Shown: one piece after another, positions 35,316 through 45,334 of the stretch
How the letters are laid out: every line of letters starts with the position of its first letter
Position numbering within the stretch: the first letter of the stretch is position 1
Assembly: GCA_022494885.1 (NCBI GenBank)
Contig: JAGVSM010002697.1
Coordinates: forward strand, 1-64,000
Length of the DNA: 64,000 bases
Direction: 5' to 3'
DNA from: Micrasema longulum
Taxonomy: Eukaryota; Arthropoda; Insecta; Trichoptera; Brachycentridae
Program-made: the position numbers and the translations under genes
Notes under the pieces: generated by a model
What the model saw: the letters and a program-made list of their open reading frames with translations, nothing else
The model's database searches: none
Told to the model about the DNA's origin: nothing

Positions 35316-35480
35316 ACTATCCGGGTGAAACCACAGGCTTATTTATGTCTGTCAATATTCCGGCTTCTGCTAAATAAGTTATCTGTGGTTTCCTCTTTAC
35401 TAAGCAAATGGGGAGAAGTTCCTCAATAAAGCCACAGCCGACTTTCCTGCCAGATCCTCACAACAGTTAGAACAGCTAGA
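35316..35480 (-). other. Possible decayed coding patch
   Basis: The minus strand can be read FIEELLPICLVKRKPQITYL followed by a short further piece and a stop. It looks like protein-coding debris, probably of a transposon, but I could not place it in a family. Confidence 0.25.
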
Positions 35481-35576
35481 AAGAATACCTATTGCAATAT
35501 TTTGTTATGTTAACATTTTATATTTATATTTCTACCGACATATTGATAAAAAAATCTGAGAAAAAAATAATAATAC

Positions 35577-35695
35577 AGTAAAATAAAAATAATTAAAAAA
35601 TGAAAACAATAAACTATAATAAAATAAAGTAAAATAAAATGGAAAAAAATAAAATAAAATAAATTAAAATCAAATCAAATCAAATCAAACGAAGG
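35577..35695. repeat. (AAAAT)n / (AAATC)n low-complexity tract
   Basis: Over 100 bases of AATAAAATAAAAT-like repeats passing into ATCAAATCAAATC. Confidence 0.85.
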
Positions 35696-35757
35696 CAGGG
35701 AGGTTAGTTGTACGTTTGAAGAGAACAATAAAACAATTAAGTTAAGAACAATTTTTA

Positions 35758-35842
35758 AAACCAATTTTTACGTCCACCCTGCCAGGAATCGAGCCTAGTA
35801 CGCTAAGCATAATAGGCGAACTCGCCAACCTTTGAGTTTAAA
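35758..35842 (-). mobile_element. SINE family B head remnant
   Basis: Complement of a family B head: GGAATCGAGCCTAGTACGC and GGCGAACTCGCCAACC. Body and tail are lost. Confidence 0.45.
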
Positions 35843-35939
35843 CGTTGATTATAAATTTGGTGTCTGTTATTTAATGACAATTTTAGATGGAATTCCACTG
35901 ACATTATATAATAACTAATTTGTTTTATGAATTTAATAT

Positions 35940-36165
35940 AAAATTATTATGGTATAAATTAAAAATACTCGGAACACTTCCACTTATTTATTTGAAAAAA
36001 AAGCGCTTTCACTATCTATTATGCAACACAAGTGGAACACAAAATTATTTTTCCTTTTTGGGAAAGAAATATTTTCAATAAATTACCTTCCGAAATAAAA
36101 AGTACTGAAAATATAAAAGTATTTATATCCAAACTAAAGAATCATATTATGTAACTCACTGAATC
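35940..36165 (+). mobile_element. LINE 3' coding end
   Basis: Plus-strand protein ERNIFNKLPSEIKSTENIKV, then FISKLKNHIM and a stop at about 36152, the exact style of jockey/CR1-type RT C-termini. The preceding 35960-36040 is readable but frameshifted. Confidence 0.65.
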
Positions 36166-36535
36166 CTAACTTCCATATTGTATGCATCGATTTTTGTTGT
36201 AATATAATATGTACATATTTTGAATATTTTTAAAGATATAAATATTACAGAGAAAATAAATGTAAAATTAATGTACAACGAATTCCTTTTCTAAACACGA
36301 GCCACCCATTAAAAACTATCAAGCAGAAAATAATTAATATGATTTGTTAATATTTAAAAATGGTAATTGTACAACTTTTTAATTAAAAAAAAAAAAACAG
36401 ACATCTTCAGAACGATATTTTGAATGTACTTCCAATGACAGTTTAATACAATTAATTAACCATTTAGTTCAATTTACTGATTTCAGATCATTTTCCGTTT
36501 ACAGGTTTGATATTTTTTTTTTAATATTCTAACAC
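36166..36535. other. AT-rich DNA without recognised content
   Basis: Nothing supported beyond an A-run at about 36387-36399. Confidence 0.45.
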
Positions 36536-36537
36536 TA

Positions 36538-36712
36538 TATTTTTTTTTTGCACCACTACAGGCCAAGTGGTCCAATTATAGTGGTGAATTACATCACAGA
36601 ACACCCAGGCTTGAGAAAAATCACATTTAATTTTTGTGTTCTCACCGGGAATCGAACCCGGAACCTTCTGTGTGTGCGTCTTGACCACTACGCCACGGAG
36701 GCCGCCTTTTAA
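36538..36712 (-). mobile_element. SINE family C, reverse copy
   Basis: Complement of the sense sequence: T-run, then GCACCACTACAGGCCAAGTG, CACCCAGGCTTGAGAAAAAT, B-box complement GGGAATCGAACCCGGAACC, and head GACCACTACGCCACGGAGG. The B-box is better preserved than in the copy at 28745. Confidence 0.85.
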
Positions 36713-37232
36713 TAAATATGTAACTCTATAATGAATAGCTTAATTCAGTTCTCATTACATTCTTCAGAGTTTTTTCTTAAAATGTTCCGCACCTATATAG
36801 ATTAACATCTTTAAAAGATATCGAACACTATGTTTTTCGTACGGCTTATGTTTTTTTTGTGCAAAGTAAATGTTCAAAACCGAACGAACAACTTAAACTT
36901 CTCATGATAAATTGCCAAGATCATGCCGTTTTTTTTCTTAAGCGCGGATGATTCATTCGCAGTATCTTAGTATATGTTAGGCGAAATTAACAGCTACACT
37001 TTTTTGTCTTAGACTCTCATCGTAAATAAATATAAGATTTGAAGTTCTGAAACCATATTTTGGAAACCGTTTAGACATGCTTGAAGTATACAGATTATGG
37101 TTTCAATAAAAATACATTTTTTATGTTTTATCTAAAACAAATAATCTGTCACAAGACTAAGGACTACGTAAGCAAGTGTGAGCACTGTTTAATTTTGTTT
37201 AATGATCATTTTACTTTTTCAAGCAAATTTTT
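36713..37232. other. AT-rich DNA without recognised content
   Basis: No supported feature. Confidence 0.4.
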
Positions 37233-37235
37233 CAC

Positions 37236-37280
37236 AAAAATGGCGCTATTTAAGTTATCCATAATTATTATTATTAACTC
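37236..37280 (+). mobile_element. L2/CR1-like LINE tail fragment
   Basis: AAAATGGCGCTATTTAAGTT then ATCCATAATTATTATTATT, closely like the tail at 58935-58982 (AAAATGGCGCTGTATAAGTT, ATCCATAATAATAATAATA). Confidence 0.5.
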
Positions 37281-37411
37281 CAACAATATTGCACATAAAA
37301 TCGGGGGCATCGTTTTGCAGTACATTTACATCGTCCTTACTATGAAGAAATAAACTACAAAGGAACGTCGCCTATAAAGATACTAAAATACCATATTATC
37401 TTTTACAGAAT

Positions 37412-37680
37412 ATTTTATTTTTTCTTTCTTATGTTACACAAAAATATTAAAACAGTCCATTATTTATTATAGGAACAAAAATTCATTAACATTTTCTTGT
37501 ATACTTACGAACAGGCCATGCCTTTGTGGGATTTTTTGTTTACTATTTTTCTATTAATATGTATTTCATTGCTATGTAATTATGCTTGATTTTTTTAAAA
37601 CTCTGTTTAATTATTATGTTTATTGTAAAAAAACAAAAAAAAATATTTAAAAAAAATTAAAAAAAATTAAAAAAAGAGAC
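37412..37680 (+). repeat. Repeat family G, copy 2
   Basis: Direct homologue of 35061-35315, including GGCCATGCCTTTGTGGGATT and an A-rich 3' tail at 37625-37680. Confidence 0.7.
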
Positions 37681-37681
37681 T

Positions 37682-37905
37682 ACAGTCAGTCAGCCCAACA
37701 AGTTCAGTCGACCAGTCAAGTCAGTCAGTCTAGTTCACTCAGCTCCAGCGTGTAGTTCAAGTGCAGTCACTTCAACTCCTCATCTCCTTAACACTCGTGC
37801 TACATAATACATTAGCCATGTAATAAATAAACATCAACAGCAACAGCTGTCAATCTCTAACTGGGGTAGGAGCTCCAACCCTCAACTCTCTAAATCCTAC
37901 AGACT
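37682..37905 (-). repeat. LTR-like repeat, copy 2
   Basis: Reverse homologue of 8803-9035. It carries a striking string of CAGTCAGTCAGCCC, CAGTCGACCAGTCAAG and TCAGTCAGTC units. It abuts the A-rich tail of family G copy 2. Confidence 0.4.
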
Positions 37906-38069
37906 TAACAATCAACACAATACAAAGGAATGTGTACTCACTGATCCGGTACATAGAAGCCATATTTGTACAGCGATGCGAGGAACGTTGGTTGGTTGTA
38001 GCAGAGTGGACATTTCACGTAATGCCTCACTAAATGTTATTTTATAAATAATTTTGGTTATTACGACAA

Positions 38070-38475
38070 ATGTTAAGTTATTACTACACAACTAATAGCA
38101 CGGACCCAAAACGTGCGCATGCTTACTCAATAGAAGATGGATACAAAAAAGGAAGAACAGAAGAAGAAAAACGAAAGCAATACATGAAGGTGCTGGATAT
38201 GAGACAACTGTATCTAAAAGAAGCACTTACACACTTCTGGTCGAACAATAAGGAGAGGTCTCAGCAAAATGTCCGTACAAGGTTTTCCCAGAACATGAAT
38301 TATGTTATACGTCATACCCAAAATGACTTATACTCAGAGACATCTCTTATTTATCGCACCGAGAGTGTTTAATATTTTGGAAGAGCGTATTAAGCTCTCG
38401 AGGACAAAAACTATTTTTAAGAAAGTAATTAAGGACTGGATTTTCCTTAGTGGGAGGAAAATTCCTTGATGATTT
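38070..38475 (+). mobile_element. LINE RT C-terminus with frameshift
   Basis: The frame 38070-38372 reads KVLDMRQLYLKEALTHF, then RTRFSQNMNYVIRHTQNDLY. Near 38345 the reading moves to another frame, APRVFNILEERIKLS and IFKKVIKDWIFLSGRKIP, then stops at 38469. This is the normal 'L(Y/F)(I/A)P..(F/W)N.L...IK' end of a jockey/CR1-type RT. The N-terminal 40 codons are not recognised. Confidence 0.6.
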
Positions 38476-38559
38476 TCCGAGTTTTTGAGTTTACTGTTTA
38501 TCATATTAATATGCCATATAAATATATTTACAGTTTTGCATGTTGGTTTGCATGTTAGT

Positions 38560-38695
38560 TTAATTGGTGTCCTGACGAAGAGACGGGTACGTCTCAAAAC
38601 CGGTAGACATAGAAAAGTCGGTAAGTGGTTATATACGAATATTAAATAACATCTAGTAAAATGTTTGACCACGAAGTTAATGCTTTAAATATTAA
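38560..38695 (+). mobile_element. Penelope-like element 3' remnant (copy B)
   Basis: CCTGACGAAGAGACGGGTAC, GTCTCAAAACCGGTAGAC, GTCGGTAAGTGGTTATA and TGACCACGAAGTTAATGCTT. Homologous to 23630-23765 and to the segment after the GIY-YIG frame near 42877-42990. Confidence 0.5.
38572..38605 (+). ncRNA. Hammerhead-ribozyme-like core, degraded
   Basis: CTGACGA (38572-38578) fits the CUGANGA core; GAGAC/GTCTC around a GGGTAC loop fits stem II; AAAAC follows, where a functional ribozyme needs GAAAC. Copy A keeps CGAAAC at this point. Hammerhead ribozymes are known from Penelope-like elements. I did not find a complete stem I/stem III arrangement by eye, so this is a suggestion only. Confidence 0.3.
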
Positions 38696-40135
38696 TAATA
38701 TATTTTTAATTCCTATTTTTTAATTACTCTAAGCATGTTTTTCATTTCTAATATAACTTTTGATTATGTAAAAACTGATTAAATGCGTTTAACAAAACCT
38801 ATTTTAGCCGTTGTTTTTGGGTTACTTTGAACATTGTTTTTTCTTGTAATTACTGAGAGCTTGTTTTTAATTATTTTAATTTCAATTTAATCTTTAAACT
38901 ACTTTAAGTTTTGCTTTTCTTCCTTATAATGATATTACTGTACTTGAAGCAATAAAAATGGTTAATTGATAACCTAAGCATGGAATAAAAAATAAAAACT
39001 TCACTGGTCCACAAGTCTAATTTTGTAAACTCTAAAACTGTGAAAATGTACTGAATGTTTCCTGAATAAAAATAAATAAATAGGGGGTTTCCTTTATGGT
39101 TGTTATTATATTTTTCCAGTATTTTAATTTAAGTATAAATTATTTGATATTAGGAGTGTTCACTTAGCTAATAAGTAAAAGTAAATTTTTTTTTATTTTG
39201 TAAAGGTGTTTCGTATCTGTTTTATTAGTAACTAAGAAAAAATAACAAAATTTTATGATATAAATACACAGGTAGTTATTTGGTATATTTTAAAGTTGCA
39301 TGTCTTTTATAGATTTAAATGGTCAAACTTCAAAGCCAACTTTGCCATTGCGTCAATGATAGGTCAGGTGGAGTTAAATAATATTGGCGTGCATAGTGAA
39401 TAGGTCAGATTAGGTTAGTACCGTTTAACTCATCGAATAACATAATTATTTGCACGTTACTAAATTACTTACGTTTAAAAAATCCGAAAAAACTTCCAGA
39501 TGTTTGATGTAGGTACAGCATGATACAGCGATTAAATAGGCAATTGTATGGGAAATTTAGAGTTTACTGACCTTTTATTTTACTTTTAATATCAACAAAT
39601 TTAATTACTAACCTTTTTGAGCCTTAGGTGAAAAAAATAGGGTGGGGTACCAGGAATACCCCAGCTAAAACGCTATGAACAAGACGTAATTTTTGTTTAT
39701 ATGTCATTATAATTGTCATGGTAGTGTTAATAAAACTGTTTAATAATCTTTTTTTAGTTTTCTGCGAAATTCATATTTTTTCCATAAAATACAGTTGTGA
39801 GAGGATTCTCAAGTTACTGATCTAAAGTCAGAGAATTCGGTAGCAGAAAGGTACAGCGGGTAGTTGGGAAAGGTAATGAATGCAAACATTAAAAGTACAA
39901 AATCCGTCTTTTAGTGGTTATGGCTGGAAATTTGCAAATGGCAAAAATTACACTTGCAAACTAACCAATATATCAAAGATTATTAAACTGTTAAGCGATG
40001 AATTATAATGTTTGCTATCTCCATAGGAGGAAAGCAAAGATAAATGTGAATAATTATTGAAAGAATTCGGCAAAAAAATATTTCGATAGTTTTAATACAT
40101 TCTTAAAATTATGGGATAGGATTTTGCAAAAAAAG
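38696..40135. other. AT-rich DNA without recognised content
   Basis: 1.4 kb with no supported exon or repeat copy. Confidence 0.45.
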
Positions 40136-40139
40136 TATA

Positions 40140-40275
40140 TCTGAATGGATTATAAACATTTTTTTTTATTGAATGTGCTACCTGTGGGACCTTAGGTACC
40201 CCTTTTAGGCACGGAAGGGTTCAGTTTAGTGGCCGTAAGTTAAGAATCGAACCTATTCTGAGTCAACAAGTTTTT
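40140..40275 (-). mobile_element. Possible SINE remnant with B-box
   Basis: The minus strand has AGAATAGGTTCGATTCTTAA, a good B-box, followed by GGGGTACCTAAGGTCCCAC and an A-run. The A-box region is not recognisable. It does not match families A-D over its body. Confidence 0.35.
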
Positions 40276-40477
40276 TGTATTAATTTTTTTGCCTTCTGAA
40301 GGCATTTTTAAACGAATGCAAAAAAAAGACTTATAACGCTTTAAAAGTCTTTTAGACCTTTAAGGTCTCTGTGTCCGGGTGGATAAAGAATAAAGTTCTG
40401 GTGAACTAGAAGCAGAACCCTGGATGAGTGTTTTCAACTCGGCGGATGCTCTCAGGTCAAAATCCTTGATAACAAAC

Positions 40478-40577
40478 AGGGGTTATGATCTGTTATTGGC
40501 TGATTTAAGTGGCCACTTTACACATTGTGTTACATTCAACATTCTGCCTGTATTTGCACATCTATACTCTTTCAAGT
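40478..40577 (-). repeat. Repeat family E, reverse copy next to LINE K
   Basis: Complement of the family core: TGGCTGATTTAAGTGGCCAC, TTTACACATTGTGTTACATT, CAACATTCTGCCTG. It abuts LINE K copy 3, which starts on the opposite strand at about 40578. Confidence 0.65.
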
Positions 40578-41110
40578 CACTTATACCAGCCAATGACAGG
40601 CAATAATAACTCGATAAACTTGAACGGCTTCAGAATACATGCATAAGGTAGATTTTTTGTCCTTGGAAATATGACCACATTTCTGATTATCGTAGGCAAC
40701 TGAACTGGCTCAAAATTAGACAGCGGAGAGACTATCACTCCCATTAATTTCTGTTCAATGTACTTCATAGTCCTAAAGCTCCTATATACCTGCGTGAAAA
40801 ATTTAAACGCTTATCAGTTCATGGTTTACCTCTTCGTTCTAATTCTCAAGGCACTCTCTTAATACCCATCCACAATTCCTCTTCTCTAACTCAAATAGTG
40901 TCCATGCGGCTCGACTGTGGAATCATCTCCTATCCACTATCAAAGATGTTACTACATTATTTCTGTTTAAATCACGTCTGAAGAAACATCTCCTTTCTCT
41001 TCCTTAATCTCCCCTCCTTTCCTTTTTCCTCCTTGGTCCTAGAAGTATAAAAATAAAAAACATTTTCAGGCGTAGCCTTATTTGTCAGATCTGATGAATC
41101 TCACCCGCAT
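40578..41110 (+). mobile_element. LINE family K, copy 3
   Basis: Plus-strand reading in broken frames: PANDRQ, LDKLERLQNTCIR, KYDHISDYRRQLNWLKIRQR, IYLREKFKRLSVHGLPLRSN, then a C-terminal LFKSRLKKHLLSLP-like end near 41003. The 3' UTR (GAATCTCACCCGCATTAATA) differs from K copies 1 and 2 and is shared with family E units, which links E to a K subfamily. Confidence 0.75.
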
Positions 41111-41475
41111 TAATAAGGGTTTCGGCGTTTTAACTTCAATACATTCAATAGATAAAAGAATTTAATGAATATAGACGTTCCGTCAATAATCAATGTTTAT
41201 TTTTCATTCAAATGTAAAAAAAGAAAAAAAAATTATAATCTGTAATTATTGTTACTTGATTTTTGTTTTTGGAATAAAGAATTAGTTAGCGGTTTTTATA
41301 ATAATTTCTTAATGTTAATTTTTTTTCATTTATATGTTTGTTTTTTTTTTTTCATGTTTTTTATCCTTGTTTTTGATGTTTCACCTTATTCGTGAACGTT
41401 TAAAGTATTATATTTTTGTAATTTCTACATTTTTATTTTAATATAGGTACTCGTATTATTATATTATGATATATT
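41111..41475. other. AT-rich DNA without recognised content
   Basis: No feature supported. Confidence 0.4.
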
Positions 41476-41479
41476 ATTA

Positions 41480-41888
41480 GGCGAATGTGTGGTAAAACTA
41501 TGTACGATAGATGCACAAATGTTGAGATCCGTACATTATGTAAGGCTAAAACAAGCATTATCGACAAAATCAAGAAAGGAGCTCTGGGCTGGTTTGGACA
41601 TGTAGAACAAATGAATGGACAGCGAGAGAACGGCTAAGAATATTTACAATGCGAATGTTGATGGATGCAGAAATAGAGGAAGACCGAGAAAGACATGGCA
41701 TGGCCAAATCCAACAAATACTTAAAGGTGGACATGTCAAACTCGGAATAATCGGCGCGCGTGCATGAGAAGATGTATGAATGTAGAGGAAGCGAGATCTG
41801 TGTGCAAAGATAGAGTGTTGTGGCGTTCTATCCTCTCTGCCTACCCTTACGGGGAAACGGCGTGATGGTTTGTTTGTTTGTTTGTTTT
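41480..41888 (+). mobile_element. LINE family V, 3' copy with (TTTG)n tail
   Basis: Reads CGKTMYDRCTNVEIRTLCKA, TSIIDKIKKGALGWFGHVE, then frameshifted NVDGCRNRGRPRKTWHGQI. The end is CCTTACGGGGAAACGGCGTG followed by ATGG and four to five TTTG units. The motif order WFGHVE...NVDGC..RGRPRKTW is shared by RTE-like LINE proteins of insects (clade inferred). Confidence 0.8.
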
Positions 41889-42055
41889 ATTATAGTGTGA
41901 ATATAGTATAAATATAATACTCATAGCTTTATAACAGGTATGTTTGTATCTAATGAAGCTGCTAGGAATATTTTTTTGCAATTTTTACATTTCAAGCACT
42001 TATTTTGTATTTCAAGTTTGTACTTAAATTCAATTTGTTGAACTGAACTAAAAAT

Positions 42056-42165
42056 ATAGGCAAAATGGTGAATGTTACACAGTGTGTTTATTGGTTACTT
42101 AAACCAGAGAGTGACAGGTCATAAGCCCTGTAGATGCCTGACTTCTATATTTTATTCTTTTAAGT
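42056..42165 (+). repeat. Repeat family E copy
   Basis: GGCAAAATGGTGAATGTTAC, ACAGTGTGT, GACAGGTCATAAGCCCTGTA and GATGCCTGACTTCTATATT. The CCACTTAAACCAGCC core has partly drifted. Confidence 0.7.
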
Positions 42166-42383
42166 AAGTCTTCTAACGGAATGTTTATTATGTGATACAT
42201 TTTTTTTTAAATAACTTAATAAAATAAAACAGATTGCTAATAATAATGGATATTATGAGAATTTGATTGATAAAATACAAAAATTTATAAATCTCCGATT
42301 CTCCGAATTTTTAAAAACAATTATCTAATTCCCTACCATTAAAAATTGAATCTCCATTTTACAAAACTAATAATTAAAGAATA

Positions 42384-42638
42384 TTGTCAAAAAATCAAAA
42401 AGAGAAAGTCGCTCAATATAATAAATCTGGCATTTACCAATTTAATTGTAATGATTGTGATTCAATATACATTAGAAAAACCAAAAGTTATCTTCATATT
42501 AGAGAAAAAGAACACTTAAGGTGCCTTAATAATAATAATTTTTCTGAATTAGCTAAGCATCTAATAGAAAATAATCATAATTTCAATAAATACACTGGAT
42601 TAAATGTTCTTCATGTGAAAATAAAATATTACAATTAG
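42384..42638 (+). pseudogene. GIY-YIG endonuclease domain of Penelope-like element
   Basis: 84-codon frame. It reads SGIYQFNCNDCDSIYIRKTK, where GIY is intact, the Cys pair CNDC follows as in Penelope endonucleases, and the second motif is YIR in place of YIG. Next come REKEHLRC (catalytic Arg/His/Glu region) and AKHLIENNHNF, the conserved 'AKHL...H.F' block. In active elements this domain nicks DNA for target-primed reverse transcription. The reading is open upstream of the Met, so the start is arbitrary. The altered YIG and the missing reverse transcriptase indicate a dead copy. Confidence 0.75.
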
Positions 42639-42876
42639 GCAACCTGGAAATCTTAGAAACTAAACAAGCGATACATTGTAAGAAAAAAATAATTAGTAAC
42701 CAAATAAACAATATTTTCTTTAGTATACTCCTGTATACTTTTTAAGATCGTGTCCATATCATATAACGCTTCCCATCTTTACAATACAAAAATACTTAAT
42801 TTATTAGCATATGTAATATTTAGTTAATATTGATAAAATAAAATCAGATAAAATTCATTAGTAAGTTAAGTATACC

Positions 42877-42910
42877 TTGATGAAGAAGCGTGTATGGCTT
42901 TGAAACCAGT
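42877..42910 (+). ncRNA. Hammerhead-ribozyme-like core in Penelope 3' region
   Basis: TTGATGA (42877-42883) resembles the CUGAUGA core with its first base changed. AAGC/GCTT around GTGTATG forms a short stem II, and TGAAACCAGT supplies GAAAC. This order CUGANGA - stem - GAAA is the hammerhead signature known from Penelope-like elements. The C-to-T change in the core would be expected to weaken or abolish cleavage. Confidence 0.35.
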
Positions 42911-43000
42911 CGGCAGAAAAAATAGAAAATAAGTAATAAAGAACAAAGTTGTTTTTATTTATTTTCTAATAATGAATAACCACGAATTAAATATTTCAAA

Positions 43001-43720
43001 TATGAATTTTTAATTTCTTTACAGTTCACATATTGCTACTTTTATCAGTATACAAAGCCTGAAAATTAATTAGCTAAAATAAGAACTTCTCTAAAATGTT
43101 TTTCTCGTCTGCTGTGATTTATTAGTATTCGTTCAATCCTGTTCTTGTCTACAAAAATTTAAACCAATTAAAAATGTTGTAGTCCAACATGGATAAATTT
43201 TTAAAATTATTTTTTTTTTCCATATTTATTTGCCAACATGTGAAACCTTGCAAATGATAATTAATAGAAAGTAGAAACACTAGAAATTTTAAATCTTTCT
43301 TATCCAAGTTTTCTTGCGGAGATTATTATGCAAAGCGGTTGATATATGCGTGCATCTTGTCTAATGAGTTTCACGTGCGTGATTTTAATTATTTTGATTT
43401 AAAAGTGTCATTATACCGAGCTTTCGATTAAGCCAACGACGCTGTAGCGAATAGCGACTTTCTCGGTCGCTGCCGCTTCTAGTCATTATTTATATAGAAA
43501 CTAACGATGGCCTCTTTTAAGATGTATCCTTCTAATATTTCCAGTGAAGGGTACATCAATCTGAACTTGTTATTTTAATTATTCGAAACTCCGCAATTAT
43601 TAGGTTCTAGATGTATTTAAGGAAACCGTTTGACGGTGCAAAAATACGAATCATTAATTATTTGAAAATGGTGGATTAATAAATCAAGAATTGAAATAAA
43701 TAAATGCATTATGTGTTAAC
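43001..43720. other. AT-rich DNA; short family E trace at 43135-43195
   Basis: CAATCCTGTTCTTGTCTACA and AAAAATTTAAACCAATTAAA resemble the downstream block of family E. The rest has no supported feature, though 43430-43480 (CGACGCTGTAGCGAATAGCG) is CpG-richer. Confidence 0.4.
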
Positions 43721-43724
43721 ATAA

Positions 43725-44212
43725 CAAACAAACAAACTAATCATCACGCCATTTTCCTTGTAAGGGTAGGCAGATTGGATAGAACGCCACAACACTCTAT
43801 CTTTGCATACAGATCTCGCTTCCTCTACATTCATACATCTTCTCATGCACGCGCGCCGATTATTCCGACTTTTGACATGTTCATCTTCAAGTATTTGTTC
43901 GATTTGGTCATGTCATGTTTTTCTCGGTCTTCCTCTATTTCTGCATCCATCAACATTCGCATTGTAAATATTCTTAGCCGTTCTTTTGCTGTCCATTCGT
44001 TCTACATGTCCAAACCAGCGCAGAGCTCCTTTCTTGATTTTGTCAATAATGCTTGTCTCAGCCTTACATAATGTACGGATCTCAACATTTGTGCGTCTAT
44101 CGTTGATGGTTTTACCACACTTTTGCCTGAGAGATCGCATTTCAACAGCATTTAGCCTACTTTCATCTCTGTTTTTCCAAGTCCATAATTCGCTCCCATA
44201 CATAAGTTGTGT
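43725..44212 (-). mobile_element. LINE family V, longest coherent copy
   Basis: Minus-strand frame 44203-43913: MYGSELWTWKNRDESRLNAV, EMRSLRQKCGKTINDRRTN, IRTLCKAETSIIDKIKKGAL, RWFGHVERMDSKRTAKNIYN and GCRNRGRPRKT, all in one frame of 96 codons. After 43913 the frame is lost; the 3' end shows ACGGCGTGATGATTAG-type sequence with a GTTT tail (AAACAAACAAAC at 43728-43739). The motifs belong to the C-terminal region of an endonuclease-reverse transcriptase LINE. Confidence 0.85.
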
Positions 44213-44229
44213 AAATATTTTGAAATATT

Positions 44230-44497
44230 TAAAGTAAAATTTCTGCTATTAACATATTACAACAGAGATGAAGAACATTTAAGAGAAGGTAATATAGAAG
44301 TCTAGGCATCTACAGGGCTTATGACCTGTCAATGGCTGGTTTAAGTGGCCACTTTACACACTGTGTAACATTCACCATTCTGCTTATATTTGAACATCTA
44401 TATTCCTTCAATTCTTTCATCTGTTGATGGTTGTGAAGTTAAAGAGCTGACACCTTTATTCATTTTATTTATGCAGGTGAGATTCATCAAATTGAAT
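44230..44497 (-). repeat. Repeat family E, left unit of a head-to-head pair
   Basis: Reverse unit running from GATTCATC (44481-44488) down through TTCACCATTCTGC, AGTGGCCACTTTACACA and TTATGACCTGTCAATGGCTG. Segment 44252-44345 is the left arm of the inverted repeat with 44501-44590. Confidence 0.75.
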
Positions 44498-44770
44498 TGA
44501 CTTAAACCAGCCATTGACAGGTCATAAGCCCTGTAGATGCCTAGACTTCTATATTACCTTCTCTTAAATGTCATCTCTGTTGTAATATGTAAATATAAAC
44601 AGCTCCCCAGGGAGTTGAATTCAGTCTTTGTCTACAAAAATTTGGACAAACTCAAAATATTGTTGAATCAACTAACTGGTTAAAGAAGTATAAAAATTGA
44701 AAAATGGTTTTCAGGCGTTGCCTAGTAGGTGAATTTATTCAGCAAAACATAAACTAGTTTCAATGTCAAA
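44498..44770 (+). repeat. Repeat family E, right unit of a head-to-head pair
   Basis: Plus unit: CTTAAACCAGCCATTGACAG, AAGCCCTGTAGATGCCTAG, TCTCTGTTGTAATATG, then AGCTCCCCAGGGAGTTGAAT and TTTTCAGGCGTTGCCTAGTA. Its first 90 bases are the near-exact complement of 44252-44345, differing by a few bases, with a 155-base spacer. Confidence 0.75.
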
Positions 44771-45325
44771 CTAGTTACAATTATAAACGTGCGCATCTAA
44801 AATACATGTTATTAAATGACAATTTAGGACTTAAGATAAATAAACAGCTAATTAGAATTGAATACGGTGAACTAGTACGTCACGGTACTTAAGGCGCGAA
44901 ATGCCAGCACAATAAATACCTGATGATGAATTTCGATAAAGAAATTATAGAGAACGTTATGTTTACATGTACTTTAAAACACACGATAAGGTTTCTGTAT
45001 TTATCGCCAAGATTTTTGGCGCCGCTTCGCGTGAAAAGTCAAGGATCGCCAATAATGATTATTGTCAGCGGTGATTCAATACTTGTGGTAATACAGAAAA
45101 ATGTCGAAATCGATAATTGAATAATTATCGCGATATAAATAAAGTGTAATTACTATGGTATCGTATATCACTTCTGAGGACCATCTAGTCATAAAGTATT
45201 AAGCAAGGATATCAATAACAGCGAACGAGGTTACGTTGGGTATCATATCAAAATCTTCATATTTTTAATAGTTTTTTCGTTTTATTTATCGAAAATGTGA
45301 TTTATTTTACACGTATTGTCCGAAT
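44771..45325. other. AT-rich DNA without recognised content
   Basis: A 65-codon frame at 44923-45120 has no recognisable similarity. Confidence 0.4.
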
Positions 45326-45334
45326 TCACACAAC

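Larger units (their letters stand above)
42230..43000 (+). mobile_element. Penelope-like retroelement, endonuclease end
   Basis: Upstream of the frame the translation includes IANNNGYYENLIDKI, a linker motif of Penelope-like elements between reverse transcriptase and endonuclease. The endonuclease itself is the frame described at 42384-42638. Downstream is a 3' region with a hammerhead-like core (42877-42907). The same 3' region recurs at 23630, 38560 and 60500, so this family has left at least four remnants here. No RT domain remains. Confidence 0.7.

Noticed and set aside
43775..44237. Plus-strand frames of 98 and 83 codons
   Set aside because: Antisense of the family V coding frame on the minus strand.
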